Assembly: GCA_963614875.1 (NCBI GenBank)
Contig: CAVEFC010000001.1
Coordinates: forward strand, 131,109-195,108
Source: CAG-841 sp963614875
Lineage (GTDB): Bacteria; Bacillota; Clostridia; Oscillospirales; CAG-272
Reading direction: 5' to 3'
Length of the DNA stretch: 64,000 nt
The notes beneath the pieces were generated by a model. It was not told where the DNA came from. It saw only the letters and a list, made by a program, of their open reading frames with translations, and did no database searches. The stretch's first letter is position 1. Each line of letters begins with the position of its first letter. The position numbers and the translations under genes are program-made. Shown here piece by piece: positions 7,123-15,676 of the stretch.

Positions 7123-8811
7123 ATGGATATCTTAAATATCAGAGCATTATTACGAACCAAATCAATATATGATATCCCCCTGCGGGTCACATATTACGCG
7201 CGCGTTTCTTCTGAAAGTGATGAACAGCTCAACTCACTCGATAACCAGATTGCATATTATGAAGACTTGATCAGGAGAAACCGCGCATGGACATATGTTC
7301 CGGGTTATGTTGACGAGGGGCTTTCCGGTATCTCTACAAAGAAGAGAAAACATTTCAATGAGATGATTGCTGATGCTAAGGAGGGTGCATTTGACCTAAT
7401 TATAACAAAGGAAATTTCCCGATTTGCCCGTAATACGCTTGACTCTCTGCAATATACAAGAGAATTGCTCGGATGGGGAGTGGGCGTATTTTTTCAAAAC
7501 GATAACATCAATACGCTTGATGAAGATGCAGAGCTTCGGCTTACAATTATGTCCTCCATCGCGCAGGATGAGCTTCGCAAGCTCTCCTCGCGTGTCAAAT
7601 TCGGGCATCAGCAAGCTATCAAGTCCAATGTGGTTCTTGGCAACAGCCGTATCTTCGGATATAAAAAGGATGAAAAACGCCTTGTCATTGACGAAAGCCA
7701 GGCGCCGATGGTGCGCGATTTGTTCAGGCTTTACGCGACAGGCGAATACAGCATGAAGCAACTCGAAACGCTGTTTTACGAACAGGGGTACCGTAATTAC
7801 AACGGCAACAAAATTGCTCATACCACAATGTCGGGTATCATATCCAATCCGAAATATAAGGGCTATTATGTGGGCAACAAGGTTCGTATTGTGGATATGT
7901 TTACAAAAAAGCAGAAGTTTTTGCCTCCTGAAGAATGGGTCATGTTTAAAGATGAAACAGGAGAAATTGTCCCCGCCATCGTATCCGAGGAACTATGGGA
8001 TAAAGCAAATGAGGTATTGACCCGCAGAAGTGAGGATGTTAAAAACCGTCAGGGTATCTGCAACCACGCCAATCTCCTGACAGGAAAATTATACTGCGCC
8101 CATTGCGGTGCCGCATATTACCGCCGTGAATCCAAAAGCAAGGACGGCACGGTCAATTCCAAATGGGTCTGCTCCGGAAAGATAAACAACGGTGCTGATT
8201 CCTGCCCATCTTTCCCAATCTACGAGGATGAGATTAAGCCCATCCTGTTTGAGGTGTTCAGCGAAACACGGGTGGATGTGGAAGCCCTGCTTGCAAACTA
8301 CGAGGAAATGTTCCGGTCAATGGAAGCAGATGATGAAACCGCGGGGCAGATGGAAGAACAAAAGCGGATTATAGCACTTGCCGACCAAAAGAAAAATAAA
8401 CTTCTCGAGCTTGTAACGACAGGCGCCATTACGACGGCAAATTTCAAATCCATGACCGCCTCATGCGACAGGGAAGCGGAGGAAGCGCAGAAAACGCTCA
8501 CGGAACTTGAAGAGCAACTGTTTACAAAAGAGGAATACCGCAAGCACATCGGCGAGGTAAAAGCAAGACTCGATGCTGCTGTCCGTGACGCAAGCACAGG
8601 TATGATTACAAACGAATTTGTTGCCCAATATATTGATAAAATCATAGTCACATCAGACGGAAATGATACAGCGAAGCTTGAAATCAAGATATTTACGGGC
8701 AAAAACACGGAAAAATGGCTCAAAAAGCTCAGTGAACGACATCGGGGTCGTACGGGTGTCATGTCTAAGAAAATGATCGAGTCATATGAAAATTCGATCA
8801 AAACAAAGTAA
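7123..8811 (+). CDS. Large serine recombinase (site-specific integrase/excisionase)
   Basis: A 562-residue protein. The N-terminal resolvase domain contains YYARVSSESDEQ with catalytic Ser29 preceded by Arg27, and later EGLSGISTKKR and ITKEISRFARNTLD, all standard for the family. A recombinase domain follows (GYYVGNKVRIVD, EELWDKANEVL), then a zinc ribbon (LYCAHCG ... VCSGK ... SCPSF, about residues 325-360) and a coiled coil at about 385-480. It would integrate and excise the element through a covalent 5' phosphoserine step. AAAGGGCGATGAT precedes the chosen start, and the promoter position excludes upstream ATGs. It is the last gene of the element before chromosomal spoIIR. Confidence 0.93.
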   Translation: MDILNIRALLRTKSIYDIPLRVTYYARVSSESDEQLNSLDNQIAYYEDLIRRNRAWTYVPGYVDEGLSGISTKKRKHFNEMIADAKEGAFDLIITKEISRFARNTLDSLQYTRELLGWGVGVFFQNDNINTLDEDAELRLTIMSSIAQDELRKLSSRVKFGHQQAIKSNVVLGNSRIFGYKKDEKRLVIDESQAPMVRDLFRLYATGEYSMKQLETLFYEQGYRNYNGNKIAHTTMSGIISNPKYKGYYVGNKVRIVDMFTKKQKFLPPEEWVMFKDETGEIVPAIVSEELWDKANEVLTRRSEDVKNRQGICNHANLLTGKLYCAHCGAAYYRRESKSKDGTVNSKWVCSGKINNGADSCPSFPIYEDEIKPILFEVFSETRVDVEALLANYEEMFRSMEADDETAGQMEEQKRIIALADQKKNKLLELVTTGAITTANFKSMTASCDREAEEAQKTLTELEEQLFTKEEYRKHIGEVKARLDAAVRDASTGMITNEFVAQYIDKIIVTSDGNDTAKLEIKIFTGKNTEKWLKKLSERHRGRTGVMSKKMIESYENSIKTK

Positions 8812-8813
8812 GG

Positions 8814-8828
8814 TATAGTAACGCTATA
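8814..8828. other. Candidate right attachment site (att) core
   Basis: TATAG-TAACG-CTATA is a small perfect inverted repeat two bases after the recombinase stop and before the first chromosomal terminator. Serine integrase sites are short and imperfectly symmetric, so this is a reasonable candidate boundary, but the left end is outside the window and no duplicated core can be shown. Confidence 0.3.
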
Positions 8829-8846
8829 ACTTTATAAAAGAAAAAG

Positions 8847-8874
8847 CTCTCCGATTTTTTTCGGAGAGTTTTTT
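8847..8874 (+). terminator. Intrinsic terminator after the recombinase gene
   Basis: CTCTCCGA, six T, TCGGAGAG, then six T. An A-run upstream would let it work in both directions. Confidence 0.8.
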
Positions 8875-8950
8875 CTCTGAAGTGAATAAAGCGGAATATA
8901 AAGGCAAGAATATAAAAAACAAAACTACATACAAAAGGAGAAATCTTGAA

Positions 8951-9532
8951 ATGAAATTTATAACGATATTTGCCGCGCTTGTTCTTTGCCTATGTATGAT
9001 ATGTTCTTTTATTCCCTCTCAGAGCGATATGCAGATATACACAGACACCGTAAGACTTCATGTGATAGCCGAATCGGACGACAGTGCCGATCAGCTTATA
9101 AAGCTTTCCGTAAGAGATGAGGTTGTGGAATATCTGTCAGAGCTTGCGAAAGAGGCGCAAAGCGCAAATGAAACGATAAAAATAATAAATGACAACATTG
9201 ACGATATCCGCCGCGTTGCCGACGGCGCACTTGAAAGGCTCGGCTCGGACGCAAAAACCGAAGTGGTGCTTTCAAGCGAATATTATCCTACCCGCAGCTG
9301 TGAAAACATTCGTCTTCCGGCGGGAACTTATACCTCTCTTAAAATAAAAATAGGAAAAGCGCAGGGACATAACTGGTGGTGCGTGCTTTATCCTCAGCTT
9401 TCGCGCGGAAGCGTTTCGGCAAACGATACGCTTATAAGAACGGGATTTTCTTCCGATCAGATAGAGCTTCTTACCGGAAACGAAAAAATAAAATATAAGC
9501 TCAGATTCAAAATACTTGAATTGTTCGGCTAA
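8951..9532 (+). CDS. spoIIR: Stage II sporulation protein R
   Basis: A 193-residue secreted signalling protein. SpoIIR is made in the forespore and triggers SpoIIGA to process pro-sigma-E in the mother cell. The sequence shows an N-terminal membrane/signal segment (FITIFAALVLCLCMICSFI), then the family hallmark VRLHVIAESDDSADQLIKLSVRDEVVEYL, ELERLG-type helices, and the RLPAGTYTSLKIKIGKAQGHNWWCVLYP block. The start at 8951 follows AAGGAG at ten bases; an in-frame ATG upstream at 8882 would add a charged stretch ahead of the signal segment and is unlikely. It is the first chromosomal gene to the right of the element, followed by its own terminator. Confidence 0.92.
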   Translation: MKFITIFAALVLCLCMICSFIPSQSDMQIYTDTVRLHVIAESDDSADQLIKLSVRDEVVEYLSELAKEAQSANETIKIINDNIDDIRRVADGALERLGSDAKTEVVLSSEYYPTRSCENIRLPAGTYTSLKIKIGKAQGHNWWCVLYPQLSRGSVSANDTLIRTGFSSDQIELLTGNEKIKYKLRFKILELFG

Positions 9533-9536
9533 AAAA

Positions 9537-9573
9537 ACAGGCGGCTCTTTTTTTCAAAGAGTCGCTTGTTTTT
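9537..9573 (+). terminator. Terminator of spoIIR
   Basis: A 14-pair stem with two G-U pairs (9537-9550 with 9556-9569), a five-base loop and a T-run. Confidence 0.8.
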
Positions 9574-9631
9574 AACTTTTAATTGATTTTTTCTTTTTTC
9601 TGTGATAAAATATCTCCGGAGGGGATAACGG

Positions 9632-10219
9632 ATGGAACTTGAAAAGATTGTTGCGGCAAATATCACCGAGCTTCGCAAAAGCAAACAATGGACTCAGCTC
9701 GAGCTTGCCGAAAAGCTGAATTATTCTGATAAATCAATATCTAAATGGGAACGCGGAGACGGACTTCCCGACCTTAAAACGCTTTGCAAAATGGCGGAGC
9801 TTTTTTCCGTTTCGCTTGATTTTTTTGTTACGGAGGGCGCTCCCGAGCAGCTTGAAAAATATTCCGCACCGAAGGAAGAAAAGGGTTACAGACTTGTAAT
9901 AGCGCTGCTTACGGCAGTCGGCTTTTGGACGGCGGCAACGGCATTTTACATATATTTTATGATATACAAAAGCATAAACGCATGGACGCTTTTTGTCTGG
10001 CCGGTACCGCTGTCGTTTGCGGTAATGTACCGTTTCAATATGAAATGGGGCAAGAAATGGCTCGGACTTGTCTGCTCGTCGGGCTTTTGCTGGACGCTCC
10101 TTGCGGCGTTTTATCTGCAATTTTTAAGCTATAATTTCTGGCTTTTGTTCGTTGTCGGAGCGCCGATACAGGCTGCGCTCGTGCTTTGGTGGATAGTCGT
10201 CGTAAAATACAAAAAATAA
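9632..10219 (+). CDS. XRE-family regulator with C-terminal membrane domain
   Basis: A 195-residue protein. Residues 1-65 are a helix-turn-helix of the Cro/C1 type (LRKSKQWTQLELAEKLNYSDKSISKWERGDGLPDLKTLCKMAELFSVSLDFFV). After a short linker come about four hydrophobic helices (residues 90-190). Membrane-bound XRE regulators of this layout are common in Clostridia and are thought to sense envelope or membrane signals. GGAGGGG precedes the ATG by eight bases. It stands alone between two terminators. Targets are unknown. Confidence 0.85.
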   Translation: MELEKIVAANITELRKSKQWTQLELAEKLNYSDKSISKWERGDGLPDLKTLCKMAELFSVSLDFFVTEGAPEQLEKYSAPKEEKGYRLVIALLTAVGFWTAATAFYIYFMIYKSINAWTLFVWPVPLSFAVMYRFNMKWGKKWLGLVCSSGFCWTLLAAFYLQFLSYNFWLLFVVGAPIQAALVLWWIVVVKYKK

Positions 10220-10270
10220 CGGATTTTTTCTTTGCCGCAGACCGTGGCTCTGCGCAGAACAAAATAGCAA

Positions 10271-10294
10271 AAAGCACCGCAAAAGCGGTGCTTT
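10271..10294. terminator. Bidirectional terminator between converging genes
   Basis: AAAGCACCGC, loop AAAA, GCGGTGCTTT. It serves the XRE gene and the anion permease gene that converge here. Confidence 0.8.
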
Positions 10295-10302
10295 TATTGT
10301 TT

Positions 10303-11607
10303 TTACAGCACAAGCGCTATTACCGAAAGCGCCGCAAGTATCGTCGGCACGGATATTATCGCGCCGTATTTTACAAACTGCCCAAAGCCGAGCGTCACCT
10401 TGTAGCGCTTCAGAAGCGACATCCACATAATTCCCGCAAGCGCGCCGACGGGCGTAAGAAACGCGCCTATGTTCGAGCCCGCTATCGTGCCGTATGCGGC
10501 GGAGGTCAGAAGCTCTTCCGGAAGCGTTTCCATAACGGGAACAAAAAGCACGCTCATGGGAATATTGTTTATCAGATTTGCCGCAAGCACGGAGGAAATT
10601 CCGTAGGAAAAAACAACGTTTTTTTCTCCGAGAAGCTCACCCAGAAGCTCCGTCGCTCCGCTGTCGCGCAGAGCGCAGACTATGACAAACATCGAAAGCA
10701 CAAACGGTACAAGATGCCACGGCGCGCGGCGCAGACATCCGCAAAGCTCCGCGGGGCGTCGCCTCTGAATTGCCGAGATGACCGCCGCAAGAGCAAAAAG
10801 CAAAAGCGCGGATGACAGCGACACTATCCACATTTCGATACCGAAATACGAGCCGACCGCCATTATCAGCGTGCAGACGGAAAGTATCGAAAGTCCCATT
10901 ATGAGAAGCGGCTTGTTTTTTATTTTCACTTCTTCCACATCGGTTTTCTCTATCGGCGCGGAAAGACTTTTTGAAAAGCACAGCCACAGCATTTCGAGCG
11001 CGACAAGTCCCGCCGCAAGCGTGGGCAAAAGCATTACTTTAAGATAGGAGATAAAATCTATTCCCACCGCCGAAGAAATATAAATATTCGTCGGATTGCC
11101 TATTATCAGCGCCATACTCCATGTGTTTGCCGCTATGAATTCCGCAATAAGATACGGAACGGGATCTATTTTCGCGTGCGACGCAAAATAGCATATAAAC
11201 GGCGTAAACGTAAGAATTATTATATCGTTTGAGGTAAATACCGTCAGCACGGAAACGGTTATGTAAAGATAAAAGAAAAGCCGCTTGCGGCTTCTGCCGG
11301 CTTTTTTCAACGCTATCGCGGCGATGTAGCCGAAAAATCCCACCTCGTCAAGAAAAACGGAAAGCACCGTCATTGAGATGAAAAGCGTAAGTATTTTCAA
11401 AGGGTTTACCGCGTCGTCCGAGGTAAACGCCGACAATATTTTTTCCGGCTCCGCACAGCCGCAGGCAATCATAACGACAGCCCCCGCCAGAGCGACAAGG
11501 CAATAGCTGTCAAGCTTAAGTCTGCCTATTTTAAGCGAGGGCTTAAAAAGTATCGAAAGTATCATAAACACGCAGGTAACCGCGCAGATGATAATTGAAG
11601 CTGCCAT
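10303..11607 (-). CDS. ArsB/CitM-type (ion transporter superfamily) anion permease
   Basis: A 434-residue integral membrane protein with about ten to twelve hydrophobic segments. TVFTSNDIIILTFTPFICYF and MALIIGNPTNIYISSAVGIDF match the two conserved hairpin regions of the ion transporter superfamily (ArsB, NhaD, CitM), with the GNPTN signature at about residues 165-169. A second copy of this type of region lies near NLINNIPMSVLFVPV and GSNIGAFLTPVGALAGIMW, as expected for the inverted-repeat fold. The substrate (arsenite, citrate or another anion) cannot be told; no ars genes are near. It is the last gene of tdk-phosphatase-permease, 30 bases after the phosphatase. Confidence 0.8.
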   Translation of the reverse strand: MAASIIICAVTCVFMILSILFKPSLKIGRLKLDSYCLVALAGAVVMIACGCAEPEKILSAFTSDDAVNPLKILTLFISMTVLSVFLDEVGFFGYIAAIALKKAGRSRKRLFFYLYITVSVLTVFTSNDIIILTFTPFICYFASHAKIDPVPYLIAEFIAANTWSMALIIGNPTNIYISSAVGIDFISYLKVMLLPTLAAGLVALEMLWLCFSKSLSAPIEKTDVEEVKIKNKPLLIMGLSILSVCTLIMAVGSYFGIEMWIVSLSSALLLFALAAVISAIQRRRPAELCGCLRRAPWHLVPFVLSMFVIVCALRDSGATELLGELLGEKNVVFSYGISSVLAANLINNIPMSVLFVPVMETLPEELLTSAAYGTIAGSNIGAFLTPVGALAGIMWMSLLKRYKVTLGFGQFVKYGAIISVPTILAALSVIALVL

Positions 11608-11637
11608 TTTTTCGTATCTCCGAAAGTCTTGCGTAAT

Positions 11638-12447
11638 TTACTTTCTCAGCGTGAGCTTTATCTGCTCCGTGCGGGAAAGTCCCATTGGCTTTACATATTC
11701 CGCCATTGCCGAATCAAATTCTTTTCCGTATTCCAGCTCCGACGGAGAATGAGCGTCACAGCCGAAAATAACCGTATTTCCTACCTCCGCGGCTATGCGG
11801 AAAAAGTCCTTTCTCGGATAATGACGGTTTGCCCTTATTCCCAGAAAATTTATTTCAAGCGGAATTCCGAGCCGTTTTATATTTTCGCACATATATCTCA
11901 TATGCTTTTCGTATATTTTTTCGTCGCCCGTGAACCTGAAAATATCGGGATGCGCGATATACGCATACTTTCCGCTCGAAAGTCCCTCCGTCACCTGGTT
12001 TACATACCTTTCAAGGTCTTTTTCTTCGGTATATATATCGCAGCTGCCGGTGCCGTCGTATTCGTTGCCGAGATAATGCTGCCCCATTATAAGATAATCC
12101 ACCGGATATCCCGAAAGAAAATCCACAAGCTTTCCGAAGTGCTTCGGATAATATTCGGCTTCAAGCCCTATGAAAATATCAATATCGTTTTTGTATTCCC
12201 CGCGCAGTGCGAGAAGCGAGCTTACATATCCGTCAAGCTCCTCGGGGCGCATACGGAAATGAGAATAATAATCCCCGTCGAAAAAATACGGGCTGTGATC
12301 GGAAAAGCCGAGCGTTTTTATTCCCTGCTCTATTGCTTTTTCAACATATTCCCTGTCCTGCCCGACTGCGTGATGACAGCGGAACGTATGAGTATGAAAA
12401 TTTGCCGAAAGTCTGTCTTCGCTCGGATTTTTGTTTCCAACAATCAT
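11638..12447 (-). CDS. hisJ: PHP-family histidinol-phosphatase (HisJ-type)
   Basis: A 269-residue PHP phosphoesterase. Metal-ligand motifs appear in the usual order: FHTHTFRCHH (HxH), GFSDHSPY, GLEAEYYP, GQHYLG, AHPDIF and GCDAHSP. HisJ removes phosphate from histidinol phosphate in histidine biosynthesis, but no his genes are near, so the real substrate may differ. The ATG at 12447 overlaps the tdk stop by four bases (ATGA), preceded by GAGG; a longer in-frame start at 12510 lies inside tdk and is not needed. Confidence 0.85.
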   Translation of the reverse strand: MIVGNKNPSEDRLSANFHTHTFRCHHAVGQDREYVEKAIEQGIKTLGFSDHSPYFFDGDYYSHFRMRPEELDGYVSSLLALRGEYKNDIDIFIGLEAEYYPKHFGKLVDFLSGYPVDYLIMGQHYLGNEYDGTGSCDIYTEEKDLERYVNQVTEGLSSGKYAYIAHPDIFRFTGDEKIYEKHMRYMCENIKRLGIPLEINFLGIRANRHYPRKDFFRIAAEVGNTVIFGCDAHSPSELEYGKEFDSAMAEYVKPMGLSRTEQIKLTLRK

Positions 12448-13043
12448 TTTTCTGCCTCTGCTTTTGATTTTTTCTGACGGCTTATCGCTTCCCGCCAGCA
12501 ACGATGGCACATCGCAACGTAGCTGTCATTTCCGCCGAGGAAAACCTGCTCTCCCTCGGTAAGAACGTTGCCGCTTCCGTCAAGCCTTGCGTTTACTATC
12601 GCCTTTGAGCCGCAACGGCATATCGTTTTTATTTCGGTTATGGAATCCGCCACCTCAAAAAGTCGGCGGCTTCCCGGAAAAAGCTTTGTCCTGAAATCCG
12701 TGCGGAGTCCGAAGCAAAGCACGGGAAGCTCCCTGTCGTTTACAAGATTGCGTAGCTGATCTATCTGCTTTTCCGTGAAAAACTGACATTCGTCGGCAAT
12801 TATAACGTCGCAGTCGCCGTGATTTTTATATTCCTTTTCTATATTCATACCGGCAGGAACAGCCTGCGCCTCAGCCGAAAGTCCTATGCGCGACCGGACG
12901 GTGCTTTCGCCGTCGCGGTTGTCGGTTGAAGGCTTTATCAGCCATACCTTCATTCCGCGTTCCTCGTAATTGAATTTCGTTATCAGGGCGTTGGCGGTTT
13001 TTGAGCTGCCCATCGCTCCGTATTTGAAATACAGCTTTGCCAT
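12444..13043 (-). CDS. tdk: Thymidine kinase, type II
   Basis: A 199-residue cytosolic salvage enzyme that phosphorylates thymidine with ATP. Visible are the P-loop GAMGSSKT (residues 9-16), the VIIADECQFF Walker B-type segment, the lasso/zinc region (TICRCGSKAIVNAR ... GGNDSYVAMCHRCW) with cysteines for one zinc, and a basic end. The first zinc pair is CxC rather than CxxC, which is seen in other Firmicute enzymes. It is the first gene of a three-gene operon with its own promoter. Confidence 0.95.
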   Translation of the reverse strand: MAKLYFKYGAMGSSKTANALITKFNYEERGMKVWLIKPSTDNRDGESTVRSRIGLSAEAQAVPAGMNIEKEYKNHGDCDVIIADECQFFTEKQIDQLRNLVNDRELPVLCFGLRTDFRTKLFPGSRRLFEVADSITEIKTICRCGSKAIVNARLDGSGNVLTEGEQVFLGGNDSYVAMCHRCWREAISRQKKSKAEAEK

Positions 13044-13078
13044 ATTGCGTTCCTTTGCGTTTTTTATTTTACATTCAG

Positions 13079-13107
13079 ATTTTACAATATTTTGCGCCCG
13101 ATGTCAA
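13079..13107 (-). promoter_or_regulatory. Promoter of tdk operon
   Basis: On the minus strand TTGACA (13102-13107), 17 bases, TAAAAT (13079-13084), 36 bases before the tdk ATG. Confidence 0.7.
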
Positions 13108-13150
13108 CGCGATTTGCAAATTGAACGCAAAATATTTTTTGTTTTTGTTA

Positions 13151-13179
13151 TTGACTTTTTCTTTTGTAAAATATATACT
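13151..13179 (+). promoter_or_regulatory. Promoter of bioY
   Basis: TTGACT (13151-13156), 17 bases, TATACT (13174-13179). Divergent from the tdk promoter. No BirA-type operator palindrome was recognised between them. Confidence 0.7.
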
Positions 13180-13212
13180 CTTATCCGTAATCGAAAATCG
13201 GCGGTGATGATA

Positions 13213-13767
13213 TTGAGCAAAGCAAAAACAAGCATAAGAACGTGCGTGAATGTCGGCGTTTCGGCGGCAATAATCGCCGTCTGCTCGCAGATAAGCATTC
13301 CGTCGGCTGTGCCGTTCACGATGCAGACGTTTGCGGTGTTTACCGTCGTCGGACTTTTCGGAATGTGGCAGGGAACGTGCGCCGTGGCGATATATATCGC
13401 GCTCGGCGCGCTCGGACTTCCCGTTTTTTCGGGCTTCAAGGGCGGAATAGGCGCTCTTGTCGGAGCGACGGGCGGATATATTTTCGGATTTCTTGCGCTT
13501 GCGCTGATAATGGGCGCAATGATAAAAGCAAAGCCGGATAATATCCCTTGGGCGTTTTTTTCAATGGCAGTCGGACTTTTCGCCTGCTATGCCTTCGGCA
13601 GCGCGTGGTTTTACTTTTTCTACGCCGCAAAGGGCGAGGCAAAAAGCGTCTGGGGAATTCTTCTTTCGTGCGTTTTTCCTTATCTTCTTCCGGACGCGGC
13701 AAAAGCCGCGCTTTCTCAGCTTATCGTCCGCAGATGCAAAAAATATATTAAAAAACAATCCTCATAA
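13213..13767 (+). CDS. bioY: Biotin transporter BioY (ECF substrate-binding subunit)
   Basis: A 184-residue membrane protein with six hydrophobic helices. IPSAVPFTMQTFAVFTVVGLFGMWQGTCAVAIYIALGALGLPVFSGFKGGIGALVGATGGYIFGF carries the BioY signature (P.T.QT, ALGA.GLPVF.G..GG...L.G.TGGY..GF). BioY binds biotin and docks on a shared ECF energizing module, which is not in this window. I chose TTG at 13213 because GGCGGTGAT, close to the full Shine-Dalgarno, lies eight bases before it; ATG at 13207 would sit almost on that site. Confidence 0.92.
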   Translation: MSKAKTSIRTCVNVGVSAAIIAVCSQISIPSAVPFTMQTFAVFTVVGLFGMWQGTCAVAIYIALGALGLPVFSGFKGGIGALVGATGGYIFGFLALALIMGAMIKAKPDNIPWAFFSMAVGLFACYAFGSAWFYFFYAAKGEAKSVWGILLSCVFPYLLPDAAKAALSQLIVRRCKKYIKKQSS

Positions 13768-13773
13768 AAAACC

Positions 13774-13803
13774 GTCCCGCAAAGCTTTTCTGCGGGACGC
13801 TTT
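13774..13803 (+). terminator. Terminator of bioY
   Basis: GTCCCGCA (13774-13781), nine-base loop, TGCGGGAC (13791-13798), then GCTTTTATTTTT. It may also serve the converging cupin gene. Confidence 0.75.
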
Positions 13804-13809
13804 TATTTT

Positions 13810-14154
13810 TCAGAACACCACCGTAAGCAGCATTTTGAAGCGCTCCTCGCCGTACACGGCGTGCGGAACGTTTCTCGGCATCACGATGCTTTCTCCCTCG
13901 CAAAGATAATATTCACTGCCGTCGATTGTAAATCTGCCCTTGCCGTCAAGCACTGTCACGAGCGCATCTCCACCCGAGGAATGTGTGCTTATTTCTTCTC
14001 CCTTTTCAAAAGCAAAAAGCGTAAGACTTACGTTTCCGTTCTGGGCAAGAGTTTTGCTCACCACCTGACCGTCTCTGTATTCGACCTCGTTTTTAAGACA
14101 GAGCTTTGTCTGCTTTTGTATATTTTTTATTGGCGTGCTTTCAAATATTTTCAT
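13810..14154 (-). CDS. Single-domain cupin protein
   Basis: A 114-residue protein made of one cupin barrel. Motif 1 is represented by FEKGEEISTHSSGGDALVTVLDGKGRFTIDG and motif 2 by LCEGESIVMPRNVPHAV; H55-type and H95-type residues can bind a metal, though motif 1 has one histidine where many members have two. Such proteins range from isomerases to sensors, and no substrate can be assigned. It is monocistronic, between bioY (convergent) and trkA (divergent). Confidence 0.8.
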   Translation of the reverse strand: MKIFESTPIKNIQKQTKLCLKNEVEYRDGQVVSKTLAQNGNVSLTLFAFEKGEEISTHSSGGDALVTVLDGKGRFTIDGSEYYLCEGESIVMPRNVPHAVYGEERFKMLLTVVF

Positions 14155-14242
14155 AAAAAATTCCGCTCCTTTCAGTGTATTGCAATATTTATTTTACTCT
14201 TTTCGCGAAAAAAATCAATACTTAAGAATTTATATTTGACAA

Positions 14243-14271
14243 TTGACCTTTTGATTTGTTTGTGCTATTAT
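14243..14271 (+). promoter_or_regulatory. Promoter of trkA-trkH
   Basis: TTGACC (14243-14248), 17 bases, TATTAT (14266-14271); start of trkA is 35 bases downstream. An overlapping TTGACA lies seven bases further upstream. Confidence 0.6.
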
Positions 14272-14305
14272 ATACTCACAATTCAATTGTTTTTGGGAGA
14301 TGCTT

Positions 14306-15664
14306 ATGAAAATAATTATTGCCGGAAGCGGAAAGGTCGGCTATACGCTTACGCGTCAGCTTTCGTCGGAAGGCTATGATGTCACGGTTATCGACAAGGA
14401 CAGCGACGTGCTTCAGAACGTAATGGAGCATTACGACGTTATGGCTGTGTGCGGTAACTGCGCCACTAAAAGCATACTTGTATCGGCAGGAGCTTCGGAT
14501 GCGGATCTTCTCATAGCCGCAACGGGCGAGGACGAGGTAAATCTTCTCTGCTGTGCCGTGGCTCATAAAATAAATCCCGCCATACATACCATAGCGAGAA
14601 TCCGCAACCCCGAATACAGCGAACAGATATACGGCATGCGCGACGTTTTCGCGCTTTCGATGGCGATAAATCCCGAAAAGCAGGCTGCGCTTGAAATAGA
14701 AAGACTGCTCAAATACCCGGGATTTCTCAATCGCGACACCTTTGCAAAGGGCAAGGTTGAAATAGTCGAGCTTAAAATAGACGCGGAAAGTCCGCTCTGC
14801 AACGTTCCGCTCAAAAAAATGGGCGATATAGTAAAATGCAGAGTGCTTGTGTGCGTTGTCCTCCGCAACGGAGAAGCGATCGCGCCGGACGGCAATTTCG
14901 TCCTTTCCGAAGGCGACAGAATATTCGTCACCGCGCCCGTAAACGAGCTTACCGCGCTTCTTTCCGGACTCGGAATCGTGACGAAAAAGGTTAAAAACGT
15001 AATAATCTGCGGCGGCGGCAGAATAGGCTATTATCTTGCCATGCGACTCAGCCGCGACGGATTTTCGACAAAGATAATCGAAAACGATTACAAAAAATGC
15101 GCCGAAATTTCGGCGGCGCTTCCCGATATTGACGTTATCAACGGCGACGCGTGCAATCACGACCTTCTCAAAAGCGAAGGTATTTCAAAGTGCGACGCGC
15201 TCGTAACGCTCACCGGCTTTGACGAAATGAATATGATAATTTCACTTTACGGAAGAAACAAGGGCGTAAAGCAGACGGTTACAAAGCTTTCAAGGCTGAA
15301 AAACAGCGGCATACTCGGCGATATCCCGCTCGGAAGCGTAATCTGTCCGAACGAGCTTTGCTGCAATACCATAGTTCAGTATGTCCGCGCGATGAAAAAT
15401 CAGACCGGAGCCGCGCTTGCCGTGCATTTCATTGCGGACAGACGCGCCGAAGCGATAGAATTCCGCGTTGACGATTCGACAATTCACTGCGGAGAGCCGC
15501 TCAAAAATCTCAGAACGAAGAAAAACGTGCTTGTTGCGTGCATAACGCGCGGCGGAGAAACGGAAATCCCGAGCGGCGATTCGTTTTATCAGAAGGGCGA
15601 TTCCGTTGTGGTCGTAACGACGGGCACAAACACAATATATCAGCTCAGCGATATCTTTGCGTAA
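14306..15664 (+). CDS. trkA: Trk potassium uptake regulatory subunit TrkA
   Basis: A 452-residue cytosolic protein with two RCK units. Each starts with a Rossmann nucleotide-binding loop: MKIIIAGSGKVGYTLTRQL at residue 1 and VIICGGGRIGYYLAMRL at about residue 232, each followed by a TrkA-C domain ending near residues 218 and 448. It binds NAD(H)/ATP and gates the TrkH pore. GGGAG lies six bases before the ATG at 14306, whereas the ATG at 14300 touches that site. trkH starts 12 bases after the stop. Confidence 0.94.
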   Translation: MKIIIAGSGKVGYTLTRQLSSEGYDVTVIDKDSDVLQNVMEHYDVMAVCGNCATKSILVSAGASDADLLIAATGEDEVNLLCCAVAHKINPAIHTIARIRNPEYSEQIYGMRDVFALSMAINPEKQAALEIERLLKYPGFLNRDTFAKGKVEIVELKIDAESPLCNVPLKKMGDIVKCRVLVCVVLRNGEAIAPDGNFVLSEGDRIFVTAPVNELTALLSGLGIVTKKVKNVIICGGGRIGYYLAMRLSRDGFSTKIIENDYKKCAEISAALPDIDVINGDACNHDLLKSEGISKCDALVTLTGFDEMNMIISLYGRNKGVKQTVTKLSRLKNSGILGDIPLGSVICPNELCCNTIVQYVRAMKNQTGAALAVHFIADRRAEAIEFRVDDSTIHCGEPLKNLRTKKNVLVACITRGGETEIPSGDSFYQKGDSVVVVTTGTNTIYQLSDIFA

Positions 15665-15676
15665 AAGAGGCGGGAT

